This document shows, piece after piece, positions 25,047 through 33,734 of a DNA stretch of 64,000 nt. A program made the translations under genes and the position numbers. Under the pieces are notes generated by a model, which saw only the letters and a program-made list of their open reading frames with translations, did not search any database and was not told the origin of the DNA. Source of the stretch: Nonomuraea glycinis (GTDB lineage: Bacteria; Actinomycetota; Actinomycetes; Streptosporangiales; Streptosporangiaceae); contig NZ_BMNK01000001.1 in the NCBI RefSeq assembly GCF_014646515.1, forward strand, positions 414,745 through 478,744, read 5' to 3'. Within the stretch, counting starts at the first letter, position 1. Each line of letters starts with the position of its first letter.

Positions 25047-25991
25047 GTGGACGTTGTTTTCGTCATCTATCCCGGGTTTCAGATTCTCGACCTGACCGGG
25101 CCGCATGAGGTGTTTCAGCAGGCCGGGCCGTACCGTATGGAGATCGTGGCCACGCAGGCCGGGCCCGTGCGGAGTGGGGGCGGGGTGGTGGTCGAGCCGA
25201 CCGCGACGGTCGGCGCGTACGGGGGGCCGATCGACACGCTGGTCGTCGTCGGTGGGCGGGGGAAGATCGAGGCGTGCGGGGACGAGTCGCTGGTCGGGTG
25301 GATTCGGGAGGCGGCCGGGCGGGCGCGGCGGGTCGCGTCGGTGTGTACGGGGGCGTTCCTGCTGGCGGCGGCCGGGCTGCTGGACGGGCGGCGGGCGGTG
25401 ACCCACTGGTCGGGGTGTGAGCTGCTGGCCGAGCTTTATCCGGCCGTCATCGTGGACCCCGAGCCGCTCTTCGTCCGGGACGGGAACGTCTGGACGTCGG
25501 CGGGGGTGACCGCAGGGATGGATCTGGCGCTCGCGCTGGTCGAGGAGGACCTCGGCGCGGAGGCGGCGCGGCGGATCGCCCGCACGCTGGTGATGTTCGT
25601 GCAGCGGCCCGGCGGGCAGGCCCAGTTCTCCGCGCAGCTGGCCGTGCAGCGGCCGGTCCGGGAGCCGTTGCGCGACCTGCCGGCCTGGATCGCGGCCCAT
25701 CCCGAGGCGGACCTGACCGTGCCGGCGCTCGCCCGGCGGGCCGGCATGAGCGAGCGCAACTTCACCCGCGTCTTCGCCGCCGAGACCGGCCGTACCCCCG
25801 GCGCGTACGTCGAGGCGGCCCGGCTGGAGGCGGCCCGCCGCCTGCTTGAGACCACCGGCACGACGCTCGACTCGATCGCCCGCAGCTGCGGGTTCGGCAC
25901 GGTCGAGACCCTGCACCGCAGCTTCAAACGAGCACTCGACGTCACACCGGGCCAGTACCGCCGTCACTTCCAGGCTGTGAGGAGCCACTGA
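25047..25991 (+). CDS. GlxA-type transcriptional regulator (DJ-1/PfpI plus AraC)
   Basis: A 314-residue regulator. The N-terminal DJ-1/PfpI-like domain begins VDVVFVIYPGFQILDLTGPHEVF and contains ASVCTGAFLLAAAGLLDGRRAVTHW. The C-terminal AraC DNA-binding domain has RRAGMSERNFTRVFAAETGRTPGAYV and SIARSCGFGTVETLHRSFKR, two HTH units. The start is uncertain: GTG 25047 fits homologues but GGAGGG abuts it; GTG 24984 is further upstream. The stop overlaps the ATG of the DJ-1/PfpI gene by one base (TGATG), so both are made together. Confidence 0.88.
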   Translation: MDVVFVIYPGFQILDLTGPHEVFQQAGPYRMEIVATQAGPVRSGGGVVVEPTATVGAYGGPIDTLVVVGGRGKIEACGDESLVGWIREAAGRARRVASVCTGAFLLAAAGLLDGRRAVTHWSGCELLAELYPAVIVDPEPLFVRDGNVWTSAGVTAGMDLALALVEEDLGAEAARRIARTLVMFVQRPGGQAQFSAQLAVQRPVREPLRDLPAWIAAHPEADLTVPALARRAGMSERNFTRVFAAETGRTPGAYVEAARLEAARRLLETTGTTLDSIARSCGFGTVETLHRSFKRALDVTPGQYRRHFQAVRSH

Positions 25992-26572
25992 TGCGCATCG
26001 GAATCATGCTGTTCGACGACGTGGAGGAGTTGGACGCCGTCGGCCCGTGGGAGGTGCTGGCCTCCTGGGCCAAGTCGCACCCCGACGAGGCCGAGGTCGT
26101 CGCCTTCGCCCGCGAGGCCGGGCCGATCCTGGCTGCCAAGGGGCTGCGCCTGGTCGCCGAGCACGGACTGTCCGACGTCGGCCCGCTGGACGTGCTGCTG
26201 CACCCCGGCGGGTTCGGCACCCGCGCGCTGCTCAAGGACGACGCCCACCTGGCGTGGATCCGCGAGCAGCGGGCCCGCGTCCCGCTGCTGACCAGCGTGT
26301 GCACGGGCTCGCTGGTGTACGCCGCGGCGGGGCTGCTGGCCGGCCGCCCGGCGACCACCCACTGGGGCTCCCTGGACCGGCTCGGCGAGCTCGATTCGAG
26401 TATCGAGGTCCGGCCCGACGACCGGTTCGTCGACGACGGCGACATCATCACCTCGGCGGGCGTGTCGGCGGGCATCGACATGGCGCTGCACCTGGTGAGC
26501 CGGCTGGCGGGGGCGGACCGGGCGCGCGAGGTGCGGCGCTACATCCAGTACGACCCTCAGCCGCCGATCTGA
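25991..26572 (+). CDS. DJ-1/PfpI family protein (isonitrile hydratase-like)
   Basis: A 193-residue single-domain protein. The nucleophile elbow is SVCTGSLVYAAAGLLAGRPATTHW, with Cys expected as catalytic residue, and the N-terminal FDDVEELDAVGPWEVL supplies the conserved acid. The family includes isonitrile hydratase and glyoxalase/chaperone-like members; the reaction here is not determinable. It is translationally coupled to the GlxA-type regulator. Its final codons (YDPQPPI-stop) lie in the first unit of a 38-bp tandem repeat. Confidence 0.88.
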   Translation: MRIGIMLFDDVEELDAVGPWEVLASWAKSHPDEAEVVAFAREAGPILAAKGLRLVAEHGLSDVGPLDVLLHPGGFGTRALLKDDAHLAWIREQRARVPLLTSVCTGSLVYAAAGLLAGRPATTHWGSLDRLGELDSSIEVRPDDRFVDDGDIITSAGVSAGIDMALHLVSRLAGADRAREVRRYIQYDPQPPI

Positions 26573-26649
26573 GGCGGGTTATACGGTACGACCCTCAGCC
26601 GCCGGTCTGAGGCGGTCCATACGGCACGACCCTCAGCCGCCGATCTGAG
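26549..26649. repeat. Three tandem 38-bp units, each a hairpin, between convergent genes
   Basis: Units start at 26549, 26587 and 26625. Each holds CGACCCTCAGCCGCCG followed by A/G and TCTGAG, so CTCAG and CTGAG (CCTCAG/CTGAGG in the first two) can pair. The first unit contains the stop of the DJ-1/PfpI gene and the third the stop of the ABC transporter gene on the other strand. The array can act as a repeated two-way terminator. It is not CRISPR: there are no unique spacers. Confidence 0.85.
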
Positions 26650-28369
26650 CCTCCACGTGTGAGGAGCTCCACAACGCTTCATAGACCCCACCGGCCGCAA
26701 CCAGCTCATCATGCGCGCCGACCTCCACCACGCGCCCGCCTTCCATCACCACCACCCGATCCGCATCCCGTGCCGTATGCAGCCGGTGCGCGATCGCGAT
26801 CACCGTACGTCCCTCCAGCGCCGCCGCCAGCGACCGTTCGGCGCGCCGGGCCGTACGCGGGTCGAGCATGGCGGTGGCCTCGTCGAGGATGACCGTGTGC
26901 GGGTCGGCCAGGATGACTCGGGCCAGGGCGAGCTGCTGCACCCGGTCGGGGCCGAGTTCGGTCCCGGAGGAGTGCGAGCCGAGCTCGTCGTCCAGCGAGG
27001 TGACCCAGTCGGCGCCGACCGCCGCCAGGGCCTTCTCCAGATGGTCGTCGTCGGCCGTGGGGTCGGCCAGGTGGAGGTTGTCGCGGACGGTGCCGAGGAA
27101 CAGATGCTGCTCCTGGGTGACCAGCACGACGTGCTCGCGGAGTTGGGCGGGGGCCAGGTCGGCGACCGGGACCGAGCCGACGGTGACCATGCCGAGGCGG
27201 GGGCGGTCGATGCCGGCCAGCAGCTTGCCGAGCGTGGACTTGCCGGCTCCCGAAGGGCCGACGATGGCCAGGCGCTCGCCGGGCCGTACGGTCAGGTCCA
27301 CTCCGGTGACGACGTCGTCGGTGGATTCGTAGGCGAAGTGCACGCCGGTTGCCACGATGTGGTCGTCCCGGGGTTCCGCGGCGGCCACAGCGGTCTGCGT
27401 CGCCGGGGTCTGGAGACCTTCGATCCGGGCGAAGGAGGCGCCGCTGCTTTGCAGCTGTTCCATCCAGATGAGGATGGTCTCGATGGGCTGCTGGAGCTGG
27501 CGAAGGTAGAGCACGCACGAGACCACGGCGCCGAGGGTGACCTGGCCGCTGTCCAGCAGTACTCCGCCGAGCAGCAGGACCAGGACCGGCGGGAGGAGCG
27601 CCGAGACTTCCACCGACGGCCAGAGGACACCGCGCAGGAAGAGGGTGTTGAGCTGGGCGACCCGGCTGCGCTCGATCACCCGCTCGGCGGCGCGGGCGCG
27701 CCGGTCCTGGAGGCCGAGGGCTTCGATGGTGCGGGCGCCGGCGGCGTTGGCGGCCAGGTGCTCGGCCAGTTCTGAGCGGGCGGCGCCCTCCTCCAGGTAG
27801 GCGGCGCGGGCGCGGCGCAGGTACCAGCGGGAGGCGGCGGCGATGCCGGCCGGCGCGAGCAGACCGCAGGCTCCCAGCAGCGGGTCGACCAGGAAGACGG
27901 CCGCGACGAGGAAGAGCGCCTGCAGGGAGGAGACCAGCACGGCGGGGGCGGCGTCGCGCAGGGTATGCCCGACCAGGCCGACGTCTGTGGTGCCGCGGGC
28001 GATCAGGTCTCCGGTGCGGATGTGCTCGACCGTGGCGGCGGGCAGGGCGAGCACGCGGTCGAGGAGCTCCTGGCGGATGCGTTCCTGCGTGCGCTCGCTG
28101 AAGCGGGTGCCGATCTTCTCGGCGTATCGGGACAGGATGAGCTGCAGCAGCGCCCCGCCCACGGCGATCGCGGCAAGGAGGTCGATCGTGCCGCCGGCGG
28201 CGATGGTGTCGATGATGCGGCCCAATAGCCATGGGCTGACCAGGGCCGCGGCCGCCGCCAGGCCGTTGAGAAGGAGGGTGGCGGTGAAACCGGGGACGTC
28301 GCGGCGGATCAGGCGCAGGGCCGCCTGCCGTACGTGCTTGCGGTCGGCGACGGGGAGGTCGCGGATCAC
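26633..28369 (-). CDS. ABC exporter half A (catalytic Walker motifs, degenerate signature)
   Basis: A 578-residue permease-ATPase. Six membrane helices fill roughly residues 25-300. The ATPase domain has an intact Walker A GPSGAGKST (about residue 370), Walker B VILDEA with catalytic Glu, and the H-loop IAHRL. The signature that should read LSGGQ is instead LGPDR. The degenerate half is thus the signature, the reverse of its partner encoded just upstream. It overlaps that gene by 4 bp. The heterodimer would have one usable ATP site. It probably exports a drug, lipid or peptide. Confidence 0.92.
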   Translation of the reverse strand: MIRDLPVADRKHVRQAALRLIRRDVPGFTATLLLNGLAAAAALVSPWLLGRIIDTIAAGGTIDLLAAIAVGGALLQLILSRYAEKIGTRFSERTQERIRQELLDRVLALPAATVEHIRTGDLIARGTTDVGLVGHTLRDAAPAVLVSSLQALFLVAAVFLVDPLLGACGLLAPAGIAAASRWYLRRARAAYLEEGAARSELAEHLAANAAGARTIEALGLQDRRARAAERVIERSRVAQLNTLFLRGVLWPSVEVSALLPPVLVLLLGGVLLDSGQVTLGAVVSCVLYLRQLQQPIETILIWMEQLQSSGASFARIEGLQTPATQTAVAAAEPRDDHIVATGVHFAYESTDDVVTGVDLTVRPGERLAIVGPSGAGKSTLGKLLAGIDRPRLGMVTVGSVPVADLAPAQLREHVVLVTQEQHLFLGTVRDNLHLADPTADDDHLEKALAAVGADWVTSLDDELGSHSSGTELGPDRVQQLALARVILADPHTVILDEATAMLDPRTARRAERSLAAALEGRTVIAIAHRLHTARDADRVVVMEGGRVVEVGAHDELVAAGGVYEALWSSSHVEAQIGG

Positions 28370-29889
28370 GACACCACCGTTCGATACGCGTCGCTGGATT
28401 CCAGCAGGTCGTGGTGGGTGCCCGTCGCGGCCACCTGGCCGTCCTCGATCAGGACGACCTGGTCCGCCTGGGCGAGCAACAGTGGCGACGTGGTGGCGAC
28501 GACCGTCGTACGGCCGGAGCGCGCCGTACGAAGACGCTGCGCGAGCAGGGATTCGGTGTGCGCGTCCAGTGCCGAGGTGGGCTCCACCGCCAGCAGCACC
28601 TCGGGATCGGCCACCAGCGCTCTGGCCAGGCGCACCCGCTGGCGCTGGCCGCCCGAGAGGTTGCGGCCACCGGGCTCGATCGGGGAGTCCAGCCCGTGGC
28701 GCAGCCCGGCGACCACGTCCTGGGCGGTGGCGACGGTGACGGCGCGACGGATGGTCTCGTCGTCGGCCGCGCCGCGGCCCTGCAGGACCTCGCGCAGCGT
28801 GCCGGCGAACAGCGCGGCGTCATGGTCGGCGATCAACGAGGTGCCGTCGAACCCGCCGAGGCTCTCGAGCAGCGCCACGCTCTCCTCGGGGCGAGCGCTG
28901 ACCAGCCCCACAAGGCTTCCCGGCGTGACCTCCAGCCCGGGGGAGCGGGGCCGGTCGCCGGGCCGCAGCGCGAGGAAGCGGGTGACCTGCCGGGCGGAGA
29001 CCAGGCCGCGGCTGATCTGGAAGCTGCCCTCGATGAAGGAGGAAACCGGAACCACCAGCACGGCGATATATCCGTAGACGCCGACCAGTTCGCCCACCGT
29101 GATCGTGCCTTCCGCGGCCAGCCTGGCGCCCAGCCAGGTCACCGCGGCCAGGAACAGCGCGGGCAGCCCGGCGCCCAGCGCGCCGATCCAGCTCGTCAGC
29201 GACGCCACCCGGTAACCCTGCTCGCGCAGGCGCGCCGAGTCGGAGAGGTAACGCTCGGCGTAGGCGTCCTTGCCGCCGAAGGCGTTGAGCACCCGCAGCC
29301 CCTCGATCAGGTCGACCAGGCGGGTGGTCAGCCTGCCCTGGCTCTCGCGGTAGCCGTTCTGCACCTTCATCAGCCGCCCGAGCAGCGGCCCGAGCACGAT
29401 CGCCAGCACCGGCACGCCGAGCAGCACCACCACGGCCAGCACCACGGAGACCTGCAGCAGCAGCGCCGCCACCACCCCGTAGCTGATCACCGCGCCCACC
29501 CCGGGACCTGTCACCGTCAGCGACGCGGCGATCGTGGTGACGTCGCCGATGCCGATCGTCACGACCTCGCCTGCCGAGGTGTGCTTGTTCAGGACCGCGC
29601 CGAGAGAGTTGATCTGCTCCACCAGGGCGCGTACCGTGCGGAAGTTGGCGTCCATCCGGATCTTGGTCATCGTGCGGTGCCGCATCATCGCCAGCCAGGC
29701 GTTGGCGAGGCTGGCGCCGAGCAGCGCCAGCACCCAGCCGGGCGCCAGGTCGTCGTCGATCGCCCTGGACAGTAGGTACGGCGGGAGCGTGAGGCCCACC
29801 ATCCACAGGGTGCCCAGCGTCGCGCCCAGCGTGACCCGGCCCTTCTGCGCCCAGGCCAGCCAGCACAGATACCGAGCCGCCGCCTTCAT
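28366..29889 (-). CDS. ABC exporter half B (degenerate Walker motifs, intact signature)
   Basis: A 507-residue permease-ATPase with six membrane helices. The nucleotide domain keeps a perfect signature NLSGGQRQRVRLARAL, but the P-loop region reads LVGLVSARPEESVALLES with no GxxGxGKS/T. Walker B reads LLAVEPTSALD, with Val for the Asp, and the H-loop His is Thr (ATTSPL). It therefore cannot hydrolyse ATP at its own Walker site and only supplies the signature to half A. I chose ATG 29889; GTG 29898 is also possible. A plausible -10 (TAGCGT) ends 7 bp before the ATG, so the mRNA may be leaderless. Confidence 0.9.
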   Translation of the reverse strand: MKAAARYLCWLAWAQKGRVTLGATLGTLWMVGLTLPPYLLSRAIDDDLAPGWVLALLGASLANAWLAMMRHRTMTKIRMDANFRTVRALVEQINSLGAVLNKHTSAGEVVTIGIGDVTTIAASLTVTGPGVGAVISYGVVAALLLQVSVVLAVVVLLGVPVLAIVLGPLLGRLMKVQNGYRESQGRLTTRLVDLIEGLRVLNAFGGKDAYAERYLSDSARLREQGYRVASLTSWIGALGAGLPALFLAAVTWLGARLAAEGTITVGELVGVYGYIAVLVVPVSSFIEGSFQISRGLVSARQVTRFLALRPGDRPRSPGLEVTPGSLVGLVSARPEESVALLESLGGFDGTSLIADHDAALFAGTLREVLQGRGAADDETIRRAVTVATAQDVVAGLRHGLDSPIEPGGRNLSGGQRQRVRLARALVADPEVLLAVEPTSALDAHTESLLAQRLRTARSGRTTVVATTSPLLLAQADQVVLIEDGQVAATGTHHDLLESSDAYRTVVS

Positions 29890-29954
29890 GGCGATCACGC
29901 TAGACCATGGTTTTACCTACCTGGCAAAGGGGATACCCGGCCTCGAATCCGAGG

Positions 29955-30806
29955 TCAGGAAGCCGGGGTGAAGCCGGACGCCTCCAGGTAGCCGCCCGCC
30001 GGCAGGGCGAAGTGGGCCGGGACCACCCGGACGCCGGTGCCGGTGTAGCGGTCCACGAAGGCCTTGCGGGTGGCCGCGCCCTGCGGGACGTCGTGCTCGA
30101 CCACGATGTGCCAGTCGGGGCGGGCGAACTGGTGGACGATGTGGAACAGGTCGCCGGTGAAGACCGCCTCCTGCGAGCCCGAGGTCACGTGCAGGCCGCT
30201 GTGTCCCGGGGTGTGGCCGGGCAGGAGCTCGACGCGGACGGTGTCGTCGATGGCGTGGCCGGGCTCGACCAGGCGGTGCAGGCCGGCCTCGACGACGGGC
30301 TGGACGCTGTCGGTGAAGGAGTCGTGGCCGTGGGAGCCGGGGCGCACCGTGGTCCAGTGCTCGTACTCCGACCGTACGAACAGGTAGGTCGCGTTCGGGA
30401 AGGTGGGCACCCAGGCGCCGTCCACCAGGTGGGTGTTCCAGCCGACGTGGTCCTGGTGCAGGTGGGTGCAGAAGACGTGGGTCACGTCCGCGGGGTCGAC
30501 GCCGGCGGCCGTCATGGCGTCGAGGTAGCCGGTGTTCAGGAGGTGGGCGTACGGGTCGAGGCGGCGTTCCTTGTGGTTGCCCCAGCCGGTGTCCAGGACG
30601 ATCAGGCTCTGGGGGGTGCGCAGGATGTAGCTGCGGAAGACCAGCACCGGGTCTCCGGCCTGGTCGAAGAGGGCCGCCGGGAGGCGGGCGCGCAGGTCCG
30701 CGGGGTCCTCGCCGTTCAGGCCCCGGAAGGCCAGGGCGATGGGAACGGACATCTGGGTCTCGACGATCTCGGTGACGGTGACCGCGCCTACCTGGAACCT
30801 CGCCAT
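29955..30806 (-). CDS. MBL-fold metallohydrolase
   Basis: A 283-residue metallo-beta-lactamase-fold protein. The zinc motif THLHQDHVGW (HxHxDH) is followed by LLPGHTPGHSGLHV (third His) and VFTGDLFH (bridging Asp), with a final His in VPAHFALP. This is the quorum-quenching lactonase/alkylsulfatase-like branch. The substrate is unknown. The ATG begins MARFQVGAVTVTEIVE. An AnCAAGnnCTTGnT palindrome lies 33 bp upstream and probably binds a regulator. The methyltransferase gene upstream on the same strand is 92 bp away. Confidence 0.9.
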   Translation of the reverse strand: MARFQVGAVTVTEIVETQMSVPIALAFRGLNGEDPADLRARLPAALFDQAGDPVLVFRSYILRTPQSLIVLDTGWGNHKERRLDPYAHLLNTGYLDAMTAAGVDPADVTHVFCTHLHQDHVGWNTHLVDGAWVPTFPNATYLFVRSEYEHWTTVRPGSHGHDSFTDSVQPVVEAGLHRLVEPGHAIDDTVRVELLPGHTPGHSGLHVTSGSQEAVFTGDLFHIVHQFARPDWHIVVEHDVPQGAATRKAFVDRYTGTGVRVVPAHFALPAGGYLEASGFTPAS

Positions 30807-30838
30807 GCGTCCCCACCGTAGACACCGGGACAAGCTAA

Positions 30839-30852
30839 AACAAGCTCTTGCT
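30839..30852. promoter_or_regulatory. Palindrome AACAAGCTCTTGCT upstream of MBL gene
   Basis: The 14-mer fits the published KstR2-type TetR consensus AnCAAGnnCTTGnT at every fixed position. An additional ACAAGCT half-site lies 10 bp to its left (30830). It sits 33 bp upstream of the MBL start. No TetR gene is next to it, so the binding regulator, if any, is elsewhere. Confidence 0.5.
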
Positions 30853-30898
30853 TGGTACGGCCTTCGTGCGGCCCGGTACGGCCCCGGTGTGGCTGCTG

Positions 30899-31723
30899 TC
30901 ACGGCACCCGGGCGACCCCGCCCAGCACGCCGCCCCTGGCCAGCCCGGTCCAGTCGTACGGGTCGTCCTCGTTGCGCCACCGCTGGACCGGGACCACGCC
31001 CGGGTCCAGCACGTCCAGCCCCGCGAACCAGCCCAGCAGGCTCTCGCGGTCGCGCCAGGCGAGCATGCCGGCCGTGCTGCTCCGGTAGATGCCGCGTACC
31101 TGCTCCGCCTTGCGGTGGTCGGTCCGGCCGGGCTCGGCGTACCCGTGCGAGATCATCAGATAGCTGCCCGGGACCAGCGGCCGGCGCAGCGCCTCGATGA
31201 TCCGCGCCACCTCCGCGTCGTCGTGCAGGAAGTGGAGCACCGCCGCGATGACCACCGCCACCGGGCGGGTGAAGTCGAGATGCCCGGCGGCGGCCTCCAG
31301 GATGGCCTCCGGCTCGCGTACGTCCGCGTCCACGATGACCGTGCTGGGATTGTCGGCGAGCAGCGCCCGCGCGTGGGTCAGCACGATGGGGTCGTTGTCG
31401 GAGTAGACGACCTTGGCCTCGGGCGTGACCCGCTGGGCGACCTGGTGGACGTTGTCCTGGGTGGGCAGGCCGGTGCCGAGGTCGAGAAACTGCCGCACCC
31501 CGGACCTGGCGAGATGCCGTACGCCGCGGATCAGGAACGCGCGGTTGGCCGCGGCGCTCTCCCTGATGTCCGAGCCCAGCTCGCGGCCCAGCGCGATGAC
31601 CTGCTCGGCGGCTTCCCGATCGGCGGGAAAGCTGTCCTTTCCGCCGAGGTAGTAGTCGTACATTCTGGCGACGCTGGGCACGGTCGGATCGATGTGTGCC
31701 GGAAACTGCTCGTCTCCTGTCAT
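30899..31723 (-). CDS. SAM-dependent methyltransferase, DUF574/Methyltransf_19
   Basis: A 274-residue paralogue of the protein at 1794. It has the family opening DPTVPSVARMYDYYLGGKDSFPADREAAEQV, motif I FLDLGTGLPTQDNVHQVA and the acid YSDNDPIVL, and ends RGGVLGGVARVP. The two window copies share length and all family blocks but differ widely in between. The ATG is preceded by a GAGG-rich leader. The function is unknown; such proteins often sit beside regulators or other small-metabolite genes. It is divergent from the esterase gene with an unusually AT-rich gap. Confidence 0.9.
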   Translation of the reverse strand: MTGDEQFPAHIDPTVPSVARMYDYYLGGKDSFPADREAAEQVIALGRELGSDIRESAAANRAFLIRGVRHLARSGVRQFLDLGTGLPTQDNVHQVAQRVTPEAKVVYSDNDPIVLTHARALLADNPSTVIVDADVREPEAILEAAAGHLDFTRPVAVVIAAVLHFLHDDAEVARIIEALRRPLVPGSYLMISHGYAEPGRTDHRKAEQVRGIYRSSTAGMLAWRDRESLLGWFAGLDVLDPGVVPVQRWRNEDDPYDWTGLARGGVLGGVARVP

Positions 31724-31904
31724 GCCCTCGCCTCTTTTCCGGTGCTTATGCCAGAAATAGTACGAGTTCTCGGCGCGGTGCGGATCTTTGGCGTAAGAAA
31801 AATGGTCGGCACTTTCTTCGGTGGCAATAAGAAACGTTCGATGGTTCGCCGCGGGCATACTTTGGTCGACTGTGGCGCGGACGTCGCCATGGCAGGGTGA
31901 GTCC

Positions 31905-31967
31905 ATGAGGATTCTCGGCCTGGTGCTGCTCGGTGACGCCGTACGGCGCGGCGTGGAGAAGTCATGA
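31905..31967 (+). CDS. Possible 20-aa leader peptide of the esterase gene
   Basis: A 20-codon frame, [20 protein letters not shown], starts at ATG with AGGGTGAG 6-13 nt upstream. Its stop overlaps the esterase start (ATGA). The layout of short peptide, stop and coupled start resembles translation-attenuation leaders, and the downstream gene belongs to the erythromycin esterase family. Expression is unproven; it may also be chance. Confidence 0.35.
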   Translation: MRILGLVLLGDAVRRGVEKS

Positions 31968-33301
31968 CGGCTGTCGCCGTCCCCGAGGACCTGACCGGCT
32001 GGCTGGCCGGGCGGGCCGGTCGGCTGGACACGCTGGAGCCGGGCGCGCCCGTCGCCGACCTGGAGCCGCTGCGGCTCGCTCTGGACGGCGTGCGCGTGGT
32101 GGGGCTCGGCGAGGCCACCCACGGCACCCGGGAGTTCTTCCTGCTCAAGCACCGGCTGCTGCGCTTCCTGGTCGAGGAGCTGGGCTACACCGTGCTGGCG
32201 ATGGAGGCCAGCGTCGCCGCAGCCGAGGCGGTCAACGACTACGTGCTGCACGGCACCGGCGACGCGGCCGAGGCGCTGGGCGGGATGGTCTTCTGGACCT
32301 GGCACACGCGCGAGATGCTCGCGGTGGTGGAGTGGATGCGCGAGCACAACCGGGCCGCGCCGCCGGAGCGCAGGGTGCGCTTCGCCGGGATCGACCCGCA
32401 ATATCCGGCGGCTTCGATCGAGTGGCTGGCCCGGCACCTGGGGGAGGTCGCCCCGGCGTTCCTGGAGCCGCTGGCCGCGCTCGGGCAGACGCGGCTGGGG
32501 GTGGACGGGCCGCTGGACCCGGCCGTCGAGACGGCCGCCCGCCGCCTGGAGGACTACCTGAACGCCCGCTGCGAGGAGGCGGACGCCGACGCCGGATCCC
32601 CGCGCGATGCGGACGAGACGGGCGCCGACGCCGGATCGCCACGTGGTGCGGATGCCGGGCACGGGTCTCCGTGTGAGGCGGTCGTGCATGCCAGGACGTT
32701 GCGGCAGAGTGCCGTGCTGGCGTCCCGGCCGATGCGGCACGCCGACCCGCAGCAGACCGTCATCGCCGTCCGCGACCTGTTCCTCGCCGACAACGTGGAC
32801 CGGCTGCTGCGCGACCCCGGCGTGAAGGTCGCGGTGTGGGCGCACAACGGGCACGTGATGACCGGGCACCACGGCGGCGGCCCCGTCCCGGCCATGGGCC
32901 GGCACCTGCGGCAGCGGCACGGCGACGCCTACTACGCTCTCGGGCTGCTCATGGGCGAGGGGGAGTTCAGGGCCAGGCGGTCCCGCTTCGGCCGGCCGGA
33001 CCCGCGCAAGCCGCCCGTGCGCAACCGGGTGCCGCGCGTCGACAATGCCACGATGGTCGAGGCCAGGCTGGCCGCCGCGTGTCCGTACGATCATCTGCTG
33101 GATCTGCGCGCCGGCGAGCGGCCGGACGGCGTGGCGCGCTGGCTCGGCGCCCGGCTGTACGTGCGCGGTTTCGGCGCCGTGGTCAACCGTTTCACCTACA
33201 AGTTCACGTTCACGCCGACCGTCCTCGCGGACGACTTCGACGGCCTGGCCTTCATCCGTTCGGGCACCTGCTCGACCGCCCTGCCGGCGGCGAGCCGCTG
33301 A
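31964..33301 (+). CDS. Erythromycin esterase family protein
   Basis: A 445-residue hydrolase-like protein. Family motifs are [51 protein letters not shown] and [10 protein letters not shown]. The glutamate of GEATHG and the histidines of ATHG, TWHT and AHNGHV correspond to the EreA/EreB active site. A polar insert at about residues 204-235 contains two DAGSPR repeats and looks like a recent low-complexity expansion. GGAGAAG lies just before the ATG, and a 20-codon frame overlaps the start. Most family members are not macrolide esterases, so resistance is only a possibility. Confidence 0.88.
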   Translation: MTAVAVPEDLTGWLAGRAGRLDTLEPGAPVADLEPLRLALDGVRVVGLGEATHGTREFFLLKHRLLRFLVEELGYTVLAMEASVAAAEAVNDYVLHGTGDAAEALGGMVFWTWHTREMLAVVEWMREHNRAAPPERRVRFAGIDPQYPAASIEWLARHLGEVAPAFLEPLAALGQTRLGVDGPLDPAVETAARRLEDYLNARCEEADADAGSPRDADETGADAGSPRGADAGHGSPCEAVVHARTLRQSAVLASRPMRHADPQQTVIAVRDLFLADNVDRLLRDPGVKVAVWAHNGHVMTGHHGGGPVPAMGRHLRQRHGDAYYALGLLMGEGEFRARRSRFGRPDPRKPPVRNRVPRVDNATMVEARLAAACPYDHLLDLRAGERPDGVARWLGARLYVRGFGAVVNRFTYKFTFTPTVLADDFDGLAFIRSGTCSTALPAASR

Positions 33302-33368
33302 TCCCCGGTTTCGCGCTGTCAGGGCCGTCATGCGAAGCTGTGTACGTCCCCAATACCAGGAGGTCCTC

Positions 33369-33569
33369 ATGGCGGAATCACCGGAGCAGGAAGCAAGCGA
33401 AACCCCCGAGGACGAGATGAAGCGCAAGTTCCGCGAGGCGCTTGACCGCAAGCGCAACCAGCAGGCGGACACGAGCGCGGGTGGCAGGGGCGCCGACGCT
33501 TCGAAGATCCACGGAGCACACGGGCCGGCTGCCAGCAAGCGATCGTTCAGGCGTAAGAGCGGCGGCTGA
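33369..33569 (+). CDS. DUF5302 family protein
   Basis: A 66-residue, highly charged protein: [28 protein letters not shown], then a loop and the conserved [21 protein letters not shown] tail. This matches the DUF5302 family, small actinobacterial proteins of unknown role with an acidic helix and a basic C-terminus that could bind nucleic acid or a partner protein. The ATG has AGGAGG upstream. It is followed by a strong terminator and is probably monocistronic. Confidence 0.88.
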   Translation: MAESPEQEASETPEDEMKRKFREALDRKRNQQADTSAGGRGADASKIHGAHGPAASKRSFRRKSGG

Positions 33570-33584
33570 ATCGGGGGAGTTCGC

Positions 33585-33616
33585 GGGGGTACGGCATGCC
33601 GTACCCCCCTTTTTTC
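33585..33616 (+). terminator. Strong Rho-independent terminator
   Basis: A perfect self-complementary 24-mer (GGGGGTACGGC followed by its complement through GCCGTACCCCC, 33585-33608) is followed by CTTTTTTC. It ends the DUF5302 gene and separates it from the riboswitch promoter. Confidence 0.92.
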
Positions 33617-33658
33617 TTGACCTCGTAGGTAGATCTTCGACCGATTCATGGCATTTGC

Positions 33659-33686
33659 TTTGCGTTTGTCCGGTTTGGGCTATACG
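33659..33686 (+). promoter_or_regulatory. Promoter of the riboswitch-controlled wall gene
   Basis: TTTGCG at 33659-33664 and TATACG at 33681-33686 are separated by 16 bp. Transcription would start near 33693 and give a leader of about 375 nt before the gene at 34067, containing the c-di-AMP aptamer. Confidence 0.5.
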
Positions 33687-33734
33687 TTGGGTGGCGTTAC
33701 CAGGCGGTGACCTAGCCCTTCATCAGGAAGAGGC

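Noticed and set aside
26549..26649. Tandem repeats considered as a CRISPR array
   Set aside because: Units are contiguous, with no unique spacers, and each contains its own hairpin and stop codons of flanking genes.
31964..33301. Calling the esterase-like gene a proven macrolide-resistance gene
   Set aside because: The family motif is present, but most homologues have unknown substrates, so only the family name is used.
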